Counted from the first letter of the stretch, positions 14,204 to 25,100 are shown. The stretch: 31,517 nucleotides of DNA from Desulfobacteraceae bacterium (GCA_022837185.1 JALHJD010000001.1:1-31517); one strand, 5' to 3'. Program-made: numbers and translations. Notes: generated by a model not told the origin, from the sequence alone.

Positions 14204-14511
14204 CCCGCAAAGAATGGCAGGCCATTGAAAGGGCGCGCAAACTTCTCGGTCTGGGTGAACGGGCCACCGCGGCGGAAATGAAAAAAGCCTACCGCCGGCT
14301 CAGCAAGCAGCACCACCCGGACACCAGGGACAAGGCTGCCGGAGGCGACAGGGAAATGATGTACAGACTGACCGAAGCCTACAATCTGCTCATGCGCTAC
14401 TGCGAAGCCTATCGCTTTCCCCTTGTCCCGCCGGAAGATCATATTTACGATGCCGAAGACTGGTGGCTGGACCGTTTCGGGCAGGACCCCCTGTGGGGAA
14501 GGCGGCGCTGA
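14200..14511 (+). CDS. Small stand-alone J-domain (DnaJ-type) protein
   Basis: 103 residues, essentially one J-domain and a short aromatic tail. Helix II and the loop are KKAYRRLSKQHHPDT with the HPD tripeptide at 39-41, preceded by LGLGERATAAEMKKAYR and followed by a helix III-type EAYNLLMRY. It should stimulate an Hsp70 (DnaK) ATPase; no zinc-finger or client-binding C-terminal domain is present. The tail holds YDAEDWWLDRFGQDPLWG, rich in Trp and acidic residues, perhaps a partner-binding segment. The ATG at 14200 overlaps the plsY stop by four bases, so the pair is translationally coupled. Confidence 0.88.
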   Translation: MTRKEWQAIERARKLLGLGERATAAEMKKAYRRLSKQHHPDTRDKAAGGDREMMYRLTEAYNLLMRYCEAYRFPLVPPEDHIYDAEDWWLDRFGQDPLWGRRR

Positions 14512-14599
14512 GATCAGTCCGGTGGGCAGGGCCGGAGGAAACAGGGCACCACGGTTCAGCTTCAATACCTGTCCGGGCAGGAAAGCATTGGAGGATGTT

Positions 14600-15997
14600 G
14601 TGAAGGGCAAATTTTTCGGACTGCTGATGATTATTGCGGTCATGGCGGCAGGCACCGCCTGGAGCGGGGATGATGAAACACAGTCGCCTCCCGATTTCAG
14701 CACCATCGAGGAGCTTGACCTGGAGACGGCGCAGAAAATGGCCATCGCCTCCAATCCGACGATGAGCGCAGCCCTGGCGCGCGTGGAACAGGCCAGAGCC
14801 CGGGTCGGGCAGGCGGTCGCCGCCTGGAGGCCCCGCCTTGATGCGACCGCCAGCGGCGGCCGGACCAGGATGTCGGAAAATGCCTGGGAAATAAACAGGG
14901 CCCTGAGCCGGATCTCGGGCCGGGATTTCGACCGGACGACCGAGGATTATGCCGCCGGTCTTCAGGCCTCCTGGGTCCTGTTTGACGGCTTTTACCGGTC
15001 ATTCAATGAACAGCAGGCCCGGTACGGCGAGGAATCGGCGGATGCCTCCCGGACCGATGCGCAGCGCCTTCTGGTGGCCGCGGTTGCCGAGGCGTTTTTC
15101 AATGCTCAGCTGGCCCAGGCCAATGTCGGGATCGCCGAGGCGGACAGCGAATTCTATGCCCAGCAGCTGCGCGACGCGGAAAACCGCTACGAAGTGGGAG
15201 CGGGACCCTGGGGCGATGTGCTCAATATCCAGGTCCAGATCAACTCCGCCCAAACCGCCCTCCTGCTCGCCAGGCGGGAATTTGAGGCGGTCTGTTACGG
15301 ACTTGCCGCCCTGCTCGGCATCCCTGATGCGGCCTTTCCTCCGCATGTCCGTTTGAGTCCCCTGGACGAGAAGATCGACGTCACCAAAAACGGGGACGAC
15401 CCGGAGACGCTGATCGAGGAGGCCCTGGAGCAGCGGCCGGACGTCGCCGAACTGGAGCTGATCGTGAAGCAGGCCGAGGCGGCGGTCGGCAAGGCCGAGG
15501 CCCTGTTTTATCCCGTCCTTGAGCTGGCCGGCGGCGCCAGCGGCGTCAACCAGGGCGACGGCACCCTGACCGAGGATGATTTCAGCACCTCCGTCGTGCT
15601 CAACCTGTCATGGAACCTGTATGCCGGCGGCGAGGACAGGGCCAGGCGGTTTGAAGCCGAGCAGGCCCGCCGGGAGGCCAAGTACGCCCTCCTGGACCTG
15701 CGCAACAGGATTGCCGCCGAGGTGCGCCAGGACCTGACCCTGCTGGAGGCGGCCCGTGAACAGGTCGTGCTGCAGCGCGAAAGCGTACGGCTGGTGGAAG
15801 AGAACCGCGAACTGGCCAAAAACGAATATGAAGCGGGGGAGTCGCCCCTGGTACGGCTGAATGAAGCGCAACGCGACCTGACCGCGACCTATGGACGGCT
15901 GGCCCTGGCGCTGGCCGGCTATTATTCCGCCCGGGAGCGGCTGGGGGCGGCGACGGGCCGTAATCTCGCCCTGGTGGCGGAGGAAGCGGCCAGATAG
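14600..15997 (+). CDS. TolC-family outer membrane efflux protein
   Basis: 465 residues. Forms the trimeric outer membrane/periplasmic channel of tripartite efflux or type I secretion systems. A signal peptide occupies about residues 1-23 (VKGKFFGLLMIIAVMAAGTAWS). The duplicated TolC architecture is visible: long helical segments rich in Ala, Glu and Gln (ARVEQARARVGQAVAAWRP and LIVKQAEAAVGKAEALFYP) each followed by a beta segment (ASWVLFDG and LNLSWNLYAGG). The long upstream open frame is not family-like; the GTG at 14600, with GGAGG 5 bases before it, starts at the signal peptide. The partner adaptor and pump genes are not adjacent. It ends 2 bases from the convergent histidine kinase gene. 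Confidence 0.9.
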   Translation: MKGKFFGLLMIIAVMAAGTAWSGDDETQSPPDFSTIEELDLETAQKMAIASNPTMSAALARVEQARARVGQAVAAWRPRLDATASGGRTRMSENAWEINRALSRISGRDFDRTTEDYAAGLQASWVLFDGFYRSFNEQQARYGEESADASRTDAQRLLVAAVAEAFFNAQLAQANVGIAEADSEFYAQQLRDAENRYEVGAGPWGDVLNIQVQINSAQTALLLARREFEAVCYGLAALLGIPDAAFPPHVRLSPLDEKIDVTKNGDDPETLIEEALEQRPDVAELELIVKQAEAAVGKAEALFYPVLELAGGASGVNQGDGTLTEDDFSTSVVLNLSWNLYAGGEDRARRFEAEQARREAKYALLDLRNRIAAEVRQDLTLLEAAREQVVLQRESVRLVEENRELAKNEYEAGESPLVRLNEAQRDLTATYGRLALALAGYYSARERLGAATGRNLALVAEEAAR

Positions 15998-15999
15998 GG

Positions 16000-18852
16000 T
16001 CAGCCCGGTGGGGCCTGTCCGCCGCCATGCAGTGTCCGGTGGATTGTTTCGGCCAGGACGCGGTAGTCGATGGGCTTGAGCAGGAGTTGACTGGCGCCCG
16101 CCCGCCTGGCCGTCTCCTCGGTCAACTGTTCGCTGAAACCGGTGCAGAGTATGACCGGCAGGTCCGGCCGCCGGCGCCGGATTTCGCCCAGCAGTTCCGT
16201 GCCGGTCATCCGGGGCATGTTCTGATCGCTGATCACCAGGTCAAAACAGCGGGTTGAATCCCCGACCAGGGACAGCGCCTCGAGCGGGGTTTCGCATGCC
16301 GTGACCCGGTAGCCGAGCTGTTCAAGCATCATCCGGTACGTCTTGCGGATATCCTCTTCATCGTCGACAAAAAGAATTGATTCCGATCCGTGCGGGGGTT
16401 TGCCGTTCCGGGGCTGCTCCTCGACCGCCGGCCGCCCGGTTTCAGGGATCGTCACGGTGAATGTCGTGCCGCCGGCATCGGAATCGACTCCTATCGTCCC
16501 GCCCAGATCCTGGATGATGCCGTGGACGACACTGAGGCCCAGGCCGGTCCCCACACCCGGCTCCTTGGTGGTGAAGAAGGGGTCGAAAATCCGGCCCATT
16601 ATGGCCCGGTCGATGCCGTGGCCGGTGTCGGCGACCTGCAGCTCCAGGCAGGAAAAGTTTCCGCCCGCCTCGCCGGGGCCGCCGGTCATGGCTTTCCTGC
16701 GCAGACCCACCGTCAGGGTGCCCCCCTTGTCGCTCATCGCATGAAAGGCATTGGTGCACAGGTTCATGATGACCTGCTGCACCTGGACCGGATCGGCGGA
16801 TATCCAGCCCTCGGGCTCGGCGATTTCAAGCCGCATGTCGATGGTTGTGGGTATGGAGGCGCGCAGCATTTTCAGGGTTTCCTTGAGCAGGGGGACGATG
16901 TTGACCGGTATTTTGCCCCGCTGGGCCGACTGGCGGCTGAAGGTGAGAATCTGCTGGATCAGGTCGGCGGCCCGTTTGCCGCTGTTGCGGATATGATGAA
17001 GATGTTCACGCACCGGTGACCCCGAGGGGGTCTGGAGCAGGGACAGTTCGGTGTAGCCGATTATTGCCCCGAGAATGTTGTTGAAATCGTGGGCGATTCC
17101 GCCGGCAAGGGTGCCGATGGCCTCCATCTTGTGGGCCTGGTGGAGGCGCGATTCCAGTTCGACCTCGTGGCTGATGTCCCGCTTGACCGCGACAAAATGA
17201 GTGATCTCGCCGTACTTGCCCCGGACCGGGGAGATGGAGGCACGTTCGGTATAGAAGGACCCGTCCTTCCTGCGGTTGATCAATCTGCCCTCCCAGACCA
17301 TGCCCTGCAGAAGGGTCTGCCACATATGTTCATAAAACGGCCGATCCTGACGGCCGCTTTTCAGCATCCTCGGGTTCCGGCCCATGGCCTCTTCCCTGCT
17401 GTACCCCGTAATCCTGCTGAAAGCCGGATTGACGTACTCAATGGTGCCGTTTCTGTCGGTGATGACAATGGCGTCCTGGGTATTGGCCATTGCCGTGGCC
17501 AGGCGCTGCTGCTCCTCCTCGATCCGGAGGCGCCGGCTGACATCCTGCAGGACCGATACGCCGCAGCGCTGCCCGGAAAAGTCAAAGGAGGAGGTATGTA
17601 TTTCCATGCTGCGCATCTCCCCGCCCGGCAGGGAGATTCTGAGGACGTACGGTTCGCTGGAGTGTCCCCGCAGGGCTTCCCAGAAGCGCTGCCGGGCAAA
17701 GCCGCGGTAATCGGGATGGATGATGTCGAAAATATTCATCCCCTCGAGGCGGGCGGGGGAGTGCTGCCGCCACATCTCCCTGGCGGCGTTATTGGCATAG
17801 AGCAGCGCCCCCCGGATGTCATAGACGATGATGCCGATGGGGGTGAAGTCCATGAGTTCGACCATCTGTTCCTCGTAGCGCTGCTGTTTTTTCTCCTCTC
17901 TGGCCATGGCCTGGGAGCGGATCAGAAAAAAGCCCAGGCCCAGCAGGGTCAGGAGGGTAACGGACATGGCCTGGAGCCAGTTGTTGCGGAAATGGTTCAT
18001 GTTGGCCAGGACAGCCGTTTCGGGAGCGGCGGCGGCGATGGACCAGTGATTGTTGCCGGGCAGACGGATCGGCATGAAAACAACATGATTGATTTCCCGC
18101 GGGGTGTCGTTCCCGGGAAGATCGCGAAAAATAAAGGAGCCGGCCCCCTTTTCGCCCCGGGCCATTTCCCGCATGATGGTCGGCAGCGATGATCCGTCGA
18201 CGGCCTGGGCCGTTTCGCTGATATGTGTGCCGAAGTGCGCGGGATCGGGGCAGTGCAGAACAATGCCGTCGCCGTTGATGACCCAGGTGCGCCGGTTTCG
18301 GTCCGCCTTGAGAGGCTGGATGAAGCGGTTGACAAGTTCCTCAAAGGACAGGATAAAAGCGAGTCCGCCCGCCGGTGTGCCGCCGTCGTCAATGGGACTG
18401 AAAAGCAGGGCCAGGATGGTGTTCCGGAGAAAGATATTGTGGACGGCCGTTGATGGCGACGAAGGCAGCCGGGCAAGGACGTTGGCCGGCAATTCCTCCG
18501 GAAGCGCTTCCGGCCGGGCGACGCGGAAGAGAACTCCGCCGTCGCGGTCCAGGCGGAGAATGGCCAGGAGATCCGAGGAATGGGCGGCAAGGAAGTCCCG
18601 GAGCATGTCCCGCCCCGCGTCGTTCATGGTGATGACGGCGGGCTCCCCGGTGAAATAGCGCAGGTCCCTCTCGAACATGGCAAAGGTGCCGCTGATCCCC
18701 TGCGAGGCCTGGCCGGCCAGCAGGAGCTGCTCATTGTTGAAGGCGGCGATGGTTTTTTCCTTGACGCTGTGGTACGGGAGGGAAAAAAGAAAGGCCAGGC
18801 CGATTATGGCCGCCGGAAACAGGACGATATGAAAAAGGAAAGATTTTTTCAT
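16000..18852 (-). CDS. Hybrid sensor histidine kinase (periplasmic sensor, two PAS, HisKA, HATPase, receiver)
   Basis: 950 residues. Order: transmembrane segment 6-24; periplasmic sensor about 30-290, probably a Cache-like double fold; transmembrane segment about 294-312; PAS about 325-440; PAS about 450-560 with the ITGYSREEAMGRNPRMLKSG signature and a PAC-type NRRKDGSF; HisKA with phospho-acceptor H588 in GGIAHDFNNILGAI; HATPase with N-box around N701, DTGHGI (742-747) and GTGLGLSVVHG; C-terminal receiver with FVDDEED (828-834), phospho-acceptor D876 and K926. All catalytic residues are intact. The HDFNN box is typical of deltaproteobacterial PAS kinases. No separate response regulator gene is adjacent, so output may run by phosphotransfer to a distant partner. 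It is divergent from recC and convergent with the tolC-like gene. Confidence 0.92.
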   Translation of the reverse strand: MKKSFLFHIVLFPAAIIGLAFLFSLPYHSVKEKTIAAFNNEQLLLAGQASQGISGTFAMFERDLRYFTGEPAVITMNDAGRDMLRDFLAAHSSDLLAILRLDRDGGVLFRVARPEALPEELPANVLARLPSSPSTAVHNIFLRNTILALLFSPIDDGGTPAGGLAFILSFEELVNRFIQPLKADRNRRTWVINGDGIVLHCPDPAHFGTHISETAQAVDGSSLPTIMREMARGEKGAGSFIFRDLPGNDTPREINHVVFMPIRLPGNNHWSIAAAAPETAVLANMNHFRNNWLQAMSVTLLTLLGLGFFLIRSQAMAREEKKQQRYEEQMVELMDFTPIGIIVYDIRGALLYANNAAREMWRQHSPARLEGMNIFDIIHPDYRGFARQRFWEALRGHSSEPYVLRISLPGGEMRSMEIHTSSFDFSGQRCGVSVLQDVSRRLRIEEEQQRLATAMANTQDAIVITDRNGTIEYVNPAFSRITGYSREEAMGRNPRMLKSGRQDRPFYEHMWQTLLQGMVWEGRLINRRKDGSFYTERASISPVRGKYGEITHFVAVKRDISHEVELESRLHQAHKMEAIGTLAGGIAHDFNNILGAIIGYTELSLLQTPSGSPVREHLHHIRNSGKRAADLIQQILTFSRQSAQRGKIPVNIVPLLKETLKMLRASIPTTIDMRLEIAEPEGWISADPVQVQQVIMNLCTNAFHAMSDKGGTLTVGLRRKAMTGGPGEAGGNFSCLELQVADTGHGIDRAIMGRIFDPFFTTKEPGVGTGLGLSVVHGIIQDLGGTIGVDSDAGGTTFTVTIPETGRPAVEEQPRNGKPPHGSESILFVDDEEDIRKTYRMMLEQLGYRVTACETPLEALSLVGDSTRCFDLVISDQNMPRMTGTELLGEIRRRRPDLPVILCTGFSEQLTEETARRAGASQLLLKPIDYRVLAETIHRTLHGGGQAPPG

Positions 18853-18868
18853 TCCCGACCGGTCTGGA

Positions 18869-18898
18869 TTGGAGTAAATGAAAGGATCGGAGTACTAT
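18869..18898 (+). promoter_or_regulatory. Promoter candidate for recCBD
   Basis: TTGGAG (18869-18874), an 18-base spacer and TACTAT (18893-18898) lie in the 136-base gap between the divergent kinase and recC genes. The leader would be about 85 bases. The gap also holds a CCCTC/GAGGG hairpin near 18,945-18,960 just before recC. Confidence 0.35.
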
Positions 18899-18988
18899 AG
18901 CAGGAGAAAAATCATTTTCCAAATAAAATCGAATATTTTCGCCCCTCCCCGCAACGAGGGATGAGGAACCGCCGGCCGACGGAAAAAC

Positions 18989-21900
18989 ATGCTGCATCTT
19001 GTCCAGTCCAACTGCCTCGAATCGCTGTTCGGGAGGATGATGGAAATCCTCGCCGATCCACTGGCCGATCCGTTTGTCCCCGAGACCATTGTGGTGCAGA
19101 ACCAGGGAATGGCCCGCTGGCTGTCCCAGAGGATTGCCCGCCATTCCGGGATTGCGGCGAATCTCGATTTTCCGCTGCCGGCCCGTTTCATCTGGCGGAT
19201 TTTCGCCGGGCAGCTTGAGGTTCCCGAACACCTGGATGCTTTTGAACGCCCGGTCATGCAATGGCGGATCCTGGCGCTGTTGACCGGCGCGGACGCCGCA
19301 TCCGTTCCGGGGGAGGCGGCATCCTATCTGGACGATGATGCGGATGGGCGCAAGGCCTTTCACCTGGCGGCAAAGATAGCCGACCTGTTTGACCGGTATC
19401 TGGTGTATCGGCCGGATATGCTGCTGGAGTGGGAATCGGGCCGTGATCAGGGATGGCAGGCCCGCCTGTGGGGGAAAATGGCCGCCGGCAATCAGCCGCA
19501 CCGGGCGGAGCTGCTGCGCCGGTTCAGGAAAAAGTGGCTTGCCGGAGCCCTGGATCGGGGGGCACTGCCGGAGAGGGTCTGCGTATTCGGGGCAAGCTCC
19601 CTCGCCCCGGTCTACCTGGAGGTCCTCCAGGCGATCAGCCGCGACACGGAGGTGCACCTTTTTCACCTCAACCCCTGCCGCCACTATTGGGCCGATCTGG
19701 CGTCCGAAGCGCAAATGGCCAGGCGGCGGCGGAGCTGGCGCCGGAAGGACCTGACCGATGTCAGCGGCTATTTTGAGGCGGGCAATCCCCTGCTGGCCTT
19801 CTGCGGCATGGCGGGACAGGAGTTTTTCCGTCAGTTGAGCGGCCTGGAGCTGGTTGAAGAAGAGCGGTACCATGAGCCGGAAGGCGACGGGCTCCTCGCT
19901 TCCCTGCAGCGGGACCTGCTCGACCTGGTTGATCGGTCCGCCCCGGACGGAGAAAAGGCTGCCATTCCCGCCTCGGACTATTCGGTCCAATTTCATGCCT
20001 GCTACAGCCGGCTGCGGGAAGTCCAGGTCCTGCACGATCGCCTGCTCGACCTGTTTGCCGGGGACCGGGACCTGCAGCCCCGGCATATTCTGGTCATGGC
20101 GCCGGATATCGAGAACTACGCCTTTGCCGTTCGGGCGGTATTCGACCGGACGGGAGACGGGCGATACATCCCCTGGGCGCTTGCCGACAGGGCGCTCCTG
20201 CTGGAACACCCCCTGGCCGGGGCCTTTTATTCCCTGTTCGAGCTGGCCGGAGGCAGATGCACGGCGCCGGAGGTGACGGCTTTCCTGGAGAACGGGGCGG
20301 TCATGCGCAAGTGGGGCATGGACGAGGAAGGGCTGGCCGTCATCCGCCGCTGGATCCGGGCGGGCAACATCCGCTGGGGTTTTGACCGGAGCCACAGGCT
20401 GGAGCACGATCAGGAGATGACGGACCTGCATACCTGGTCCTTCGGACTGCGGCGGCTGCTCCTCGGCTATTTCGGGGGTGCGCAAGCGCCGGTCTTTCAT
20501 GATATTGTTCCCTGCGGCCCCGTATCCGCCGAGGAGTCGATCCTGCTCGGCCGGCTTGCCGCCTTCCTGGAGAGACTGCGGCGGAGCTGTGGAAGACTGC
20601 GGGAGGCGCAGACCCCGGACCAGTGGCAGGAAACCCTGCTCGATATACTGGATGAATTTTTTGAGCCCGGCGGCGACGAGGAGCAGGAAGTGACGGCAAC
20701 CCTGCGGGAAACGGTCTGCCGCTTCAGCGGCCATTGCCGGGCCGCGGGTTTCGGCGGCACGGTCAGCCCGGCCGTCATGCGGGCCTGTCTGGCGCGGGAG
20801 CTCTCAACGCCCACAGGCGGCCAGTCCTTCCTGACCGGCCGGGTCACATTCTGTAACATGGTCCCCATGCGGTCGCTTCCCTTCAAGGTTATCTGCCTGC
20901 TGGGCATGAACGATACCGATTTCCCCCGCCGGCAGGAGACGGTCTCTTTTGACCGGATGGCCGCCCGCCCCATGCCGGGGGACCGGAACCGCAGGAACGA
21001 CGACCTCTATCTCTTCCTGGAAGCCGTTCTGTCGGCCAGGAACGTCCTGTATATTTCATGGATCGGCCGGGACCAGCAGGACAACAGCCTGCGCCACCCC
21101 TCGGTGGCGGTAGCCGAACTCATCGACTCTATCCGGCGGGGATACCGCCCCCGGGACCCCGAAGCGGCGCTGCCCCGGATCGCCGAACATCCTCTCCAGC
21201 CGTTCAGCCGCCGCTGCTTTGACGGCTCCACCGGCTGGTCCAGTTATGCCCGGGAGTGGCATCCGGTGGGCGGACCGGCCGGGGCGGACATCTTTTTCCC
21301 GGCGCCCCTGGCCGAGCCGGAGGAGGAATGGCGGACGGTCGATATCAGGCAGCTCCAGCGGTTCTGGTCCCACCCCGTCCGTTTTCTGCTCCGGGAGCGG
21401 CTGAGCCTGGAGCTCAGGGAAGGGGACGACTTCCTGCCGGAAACCGAACCCTTTGTCACCGAAGGTCTTGACCGGTACCGGCTGGTCGCCGGACTGCTCA
21501 AGGAGCGGCTGGCCGGGGTGGAGGCCGGGGACCGGTGCGGGCGCCTGCAGGCGTCGGGGGAGCTGCCGCACGGCGGGTTCGGGGTCCTTGCCTGCCGGGA
21601 CCTGGACAGAGAGGCCGGAGAGATGGAGGCCAGGCTGGCCGGTCTCCTGGCCGACCCCAGGCCACCCCTGGAAGTGGATTTCAGGATCGGGGAGTTCAGG
21701 CTCACGGGGTGGCTGGACGGCCTGTACGCGGCCGGATGCGTTCGGTTCCGGCCCGCCGCGGTCAAAGGAAAGGATCGTTTGCGGCTGTGGATTGAGCACC
21801 TGATCCTGAACGCCCGGGCCGATCGGGAGTGCAGTCCGACAAGCATCCATGCGGCCGCCGATTCCGCCTTCATCCTTGATCCGGTCGACGATCCCCTGGC

Positions 21901-22171
21901 CGAACTGCACCGCCTGCTCGATCTGTACTGGCAGGGCCTGCGGGAGCCGCTGCACTTTTTTCCCGAGACCAGTCTTGCCTGGTGCGCGGCCGGGGAGCCC
22001 CGGAAAGACCAGGCCGCGGAACAGTGCTGGCATGGAGGCAGATGGAAGCGGGGGGAAAGCGAGGATGGAGCCTACCGGATAGGCCTGCGGGGCCGGGATC
22101 CCCTGGATGCGCGTTTCCGCGAACTGGCGGCCGCGGTGTATGGTCCCCTTCTGTCCGCCGCGAGGAAGTGA
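18989..22171 (+). CDS. recC: Exodeoxyribonuclease V subunit gamma (RecC)
   Basis: Scaffold subunit of the RecBCD helicase-nuclease, which processes double-strand ends and recognises Chi in E. coli. 1,060 residues (E. coli 1,122). The N-terminus MLHLVQSNCLESLFGRMMEIL with ETIVVQNQGMARWLSQRIA is the standard RecC opening, a degenerate helicase fold without a working Walker A. Other family blocks are VCVFGASSLAPVYLEVL, HILVMAPDIENYAFAV, VTFCNMVPMRSLPFKVICLLGMNDTDFPR and LYISWIGRDQQDNSLRHPS. The ATG at 18989 has only a weak ribosome site (CGGAAAAAC). Its stop overlaps the recB start by one base (TGATG). Confidence 0.95.
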   Translation: MLHLVQSNCLESLFGRMMEILADPLADPFVPETIVVQNQGMARWLSQRIARHSGIAANLDFPLPARFIWRIFAGQLEVPEHLDAFERPVMQWRILALLTGADAASVPGEAASYLDDDADGRKAFHLAAKIADLFDRYLVYRPDMLLEWESGRDQGWQARLWGKMAAGNQPHRAELLRRFRKKWLAGALDRGALPERVCVFGASSLAPVYLEVLQAISRDTEVHLFHLNPCRHYWADLASEAQMARRRRSWRRKDLTDVSGYFEAGNPLLAFCGMAGQEFFRQLSGLELVEEERYHEPEGDGLLASLQRDLLDLVDRSAPDGEKAAIPASDYSVQFHACYSRLREVQVLHDRLLDLFAGDRDLQPRHILVMAPDIENYAFAVRAVFDRTGDGRYIPWALADRALLLEHPLAGAFYSLFELAGGRCTAPEVTAFLENGAVMRKWGMDEEGLAVIRRWIRAGNIRWGFDRSHRLEHDQEMTDLHTWSFGLRRLLLGYFGGAQAPVFHDIVPCGPVSAEESILLGRLAAFLERLRRSCGRLREAQTPDQWQETLLDILDEFFEPGGDEEQEVTATLRETVCRFSGHCRAAGFGGTVSPAVMRACLARELSTPTGGQSFLTGRVTFCNMVPMRSLPFKVICLLGMNDTDFPRRQETVSFDRMAARPMPGDRNRRNDDLYLFLEAVLSARNVLYISWIGRDQQDNSLRHPSVAVAELIDSIRRGYRPRDPEAALPRIAEHPLQPFSRRCFDGSTGWSSYAREWHPVGGPAGADIFFPAPLAEPEEEWRTVDIRQLQRFWSHPVRFLLRERLSLELREGDDFLPETEPFVTEGLDRYRLVAGLLKERLAGVEAGDRCGRLQASGELPHGGFGVLACRDLDREAGEMEARLAGLLADPRPPLEVDFRIGEFRLTGWLDGLYAAGCVRFRPAAVKGKDRLRLWIEHLILNARADRECSPTSIHAAADSAFILDPVDDPLAELHRLLDLYWQGLREPLHFFPETSLAWCAAGEPRKDQAAEQCWHGGRWKRGESEDGAYRIGLRGRDPLDARFRELAAAVYGPLLSAARK

Positions 22172-25100
22172 TGCAGCCCTTCGACCCGACGACAATTCCT
22201 CTCAGCGGCCGGCAGTTGATCGAAGCGAGCGCCGGCACCGGCAAGACGTATTCCATCGCCCTGCTGTACGCGCGCCTGATCCTTGAACGGCAGCTGGAGG
22301 TCGATGAAATCCTGGTGGTGACCTTCACAACCTCGGCCACGGAAGAACTGCGGGGGCGGATCCGGGACAGGCTGCGGGATATGCTGGACATGGTCGAGAA
22401 GAAAGAGCGGCTGGAGGCTGCGCCGGAAGACCGGGTCCCGGGGGAGCGGGCCTCGTCCCAGCCCGGCCCCGCCGGGACCGGGCGCCGGCTGCGGGATGCG
22501 CTGCGGCGCATGGACGAGGCCGCGATCTACACCATCCACGGTTTCTGCCAGCGGATGCTGCAGGACAATGCTTTTGAATCCGGGGCTCCTTTCGCCGCGG
22601 AGTTCATCGAAAGCGAGCAACTCCTGCGCAGCCGGATCATCGAGGATTTCTGGCGGCGGCAATTCTACTCCGCCCCGCCGGAGGAAGCTGCCTGGGTCCT
22701 GGACGCCTGGCAGGGGCCGGAGCAGTTGGCCGCGACCCTGCATGGGGTTCTGGCCCGGTCCGGGGCTGGTTTTGTTCCAGCCGTCTCCGCCGTTCAGGTG
22801 GCGGCGGCCCGGGAGAGGGTCCGGGAGGCCTTTGAGCGGGTTCGGGAAAGCTGGCGGGCCCAGGAGGAAGAGATAACGGAGGTTCTGCGTCACGATCCCT
22901 GTCTGAGCCGCGCCAGGGACGGGTATGGGCCGGAGCCCCTGGCCGAGACCCTGGCCGGCATGCGGAACCTGGCCGAAGCGGAGCGGCTGCCCCGGCTCCT
23001 GCCGTCCGGGGTCGACCGGCTTGCCGCCTGCGTCATGGCGGGCAAGCTGAAAGGCCGGAGAATCATCCCCTCCCACCCGTTCTTCAAGGCTTTCGAGGAA
23101 TTCTACCTGGAGCTCCGGGAGTTGAACCGGGCGGCCAGGGCGCATATCATCGCCGAGGCCGACCGCTATCTCCGGACCGAGCTGGACCGGCGGAAGCAGG
23201 CCCTGGACCGGATGTATTTTGACGATCTGTTGACCCGTTTCGCGGCGGCGCTCGACGGGCCGGGCGGCGCCGCCCTGATCCGCCGGGTCAGGAGCCGGTT
23301 CGCCATCGCCATGGTCGACGAGTTCCAGGATACCGATCCCCTCCAGTATCATATCCTCGACACCCTGTTCGGCCGCCCGCCTGCTCCCAGCCTCATCCTG
23401 ATCGGCGATCCCAAGCAGTCCATTTACGCGTTCCGCGGCGCCGACATCTTCGCCTACCTGCGCGCCCGCCGCGACACCCCGGAGCCGGCCCGCTTTACCA
23501 TGGCGACCAACTACCGGTCGGCCTCGGCCATGGTCCGCTGCGTCAACCGGCTTTTTGACCGGGAGCGGCCCTTTGTCTTTGACGGCATCGACTTCCATCC
23601 CGTCCGGCCCCACCCCGGGGCCGACGACCGGCCACTGCTGGTCGAAGGCTCCGTACCCCGGCCCCTGCAGGTCCACCTGTTGTCAACCGAGCACCATTGC
23701 GCCCCGAACAGGAAGGTCATTGCCAAGGAGAGGGCCGGCCCCGCCGCCGCCCGCTGGGCCGCCCTGGAGATAGCCCGACTCCTGACGCTGGGCCGCCGGG
23801 GCTCGGCCCTCATCGGCGGAGACCCTGTGAGCGGCGGCGATCTCGCCGTCCTGGTGCGGACCCATCGGGAAGCCCGCCTGATGCAGGAGGAGCTGCGCCG
23901 GCTGAAGGTCGCCTGTGTCTACTACAGCCAGGAATCGGTCTATGCCGGCGACGAGGCCGGGCAGTTGTACCGGGTTCTCGCCGCCCTGATCGATGTGTCG
24001 GACGAAACCCTGGTCTGCGACGCCCTGGTCACCGATCTCTTCGGTTTCACGGGTAATTCGCTGCATGCGGCCCGCAGCGACCGGAAGGCGTGGGCGGCAA
24101 TAGTCGAGGAACTGCAGGGATACCATTCCACCTGGCTCGGCCCGGGGCTGACCGCCATGTTCCACGCCCTGCTGATCCGGCGAGGCGTCGTCGGCCGCCT
24201 GCTCGCCGGGAGCGGGGGCGAAAGAAAGCTGACCAATTATCTCCACCTGCTGGAGCTCCTGCAGGATGCCTCGTCCCGCTGCCGGGCCGACGACCTGGTC
24301 CGCTGGCTCGGTCAGCAGATCAACCGGCCCGCCCCGGAAACAACCAGTCAGCAGCTGCGCCTGGAGAGCGACGAAGACCTGGTCAAGATCGTCACCATCC
24401 ACCGGGCCAAGGGCATGGAGTACCCGATCGTGTTCCTGCCCTTTCTCTGGGGCGCCAGGGAGATAAAACCAGACGAGATATTTGCCTTTCACGATCCGCG
24501 GACCTCCCGGCTCCAGGTCGATATCGGCTCGGGCCGGGAAGAAAACCATCGCCGGGCGGAGCAGGAGCGGCTGGCCGAGGATCTCCGCCTGCTGTATGTG
24601 GCCCTGACCAGGGCGCGCCATTGCTGTTATCTGGTATGGGGCAGGATCAATTTCATGGAGAAGTCCCCGCTGGCCTGGCTGCTGCACCGGGGCGACGGTG
24701 ATGTTGTCCCGGCTGACGCATTGACCGACGACAGGATAGGCAATGATATTAATAAACTGAACGATGGGGAAGAGCTGGTGCGCTTTGTGCCCATGCCGGA
24801 CGGCGGGGAAGCCGGGGACAGCGAAGAATTCAGGCCGCCTCCGCCGGCCGCGCTGACCTTCAACGGCCGGATAGACACCGGCTGGACGATCAGCAGCTAC
24901 TCCAGGCTGGCATCGCCCGCCGTCCCCGCGCCGGTGCCGCCGCCCCCGCCGCAACGGGAGGAAGCGGCGGAAATGTCGGTGTTCACCTTCCCCCGGGGGC
25001 CGGAAGCGGGGAACTGTCTCCACGGACTGCTGGAGATGCTCGATTTTACTGCCATCCCCGGCGGGGCGACGGCGGAGCTGATCTCCGGGCGGCTGCGGAC

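Noticed and set aside
18731..20734. 667-codon minus-strand frame overlapping recC
   Set aside because: Antisense to recC and the kinase gene, low-complexity composition, no ribosome site and no recognisable domain.
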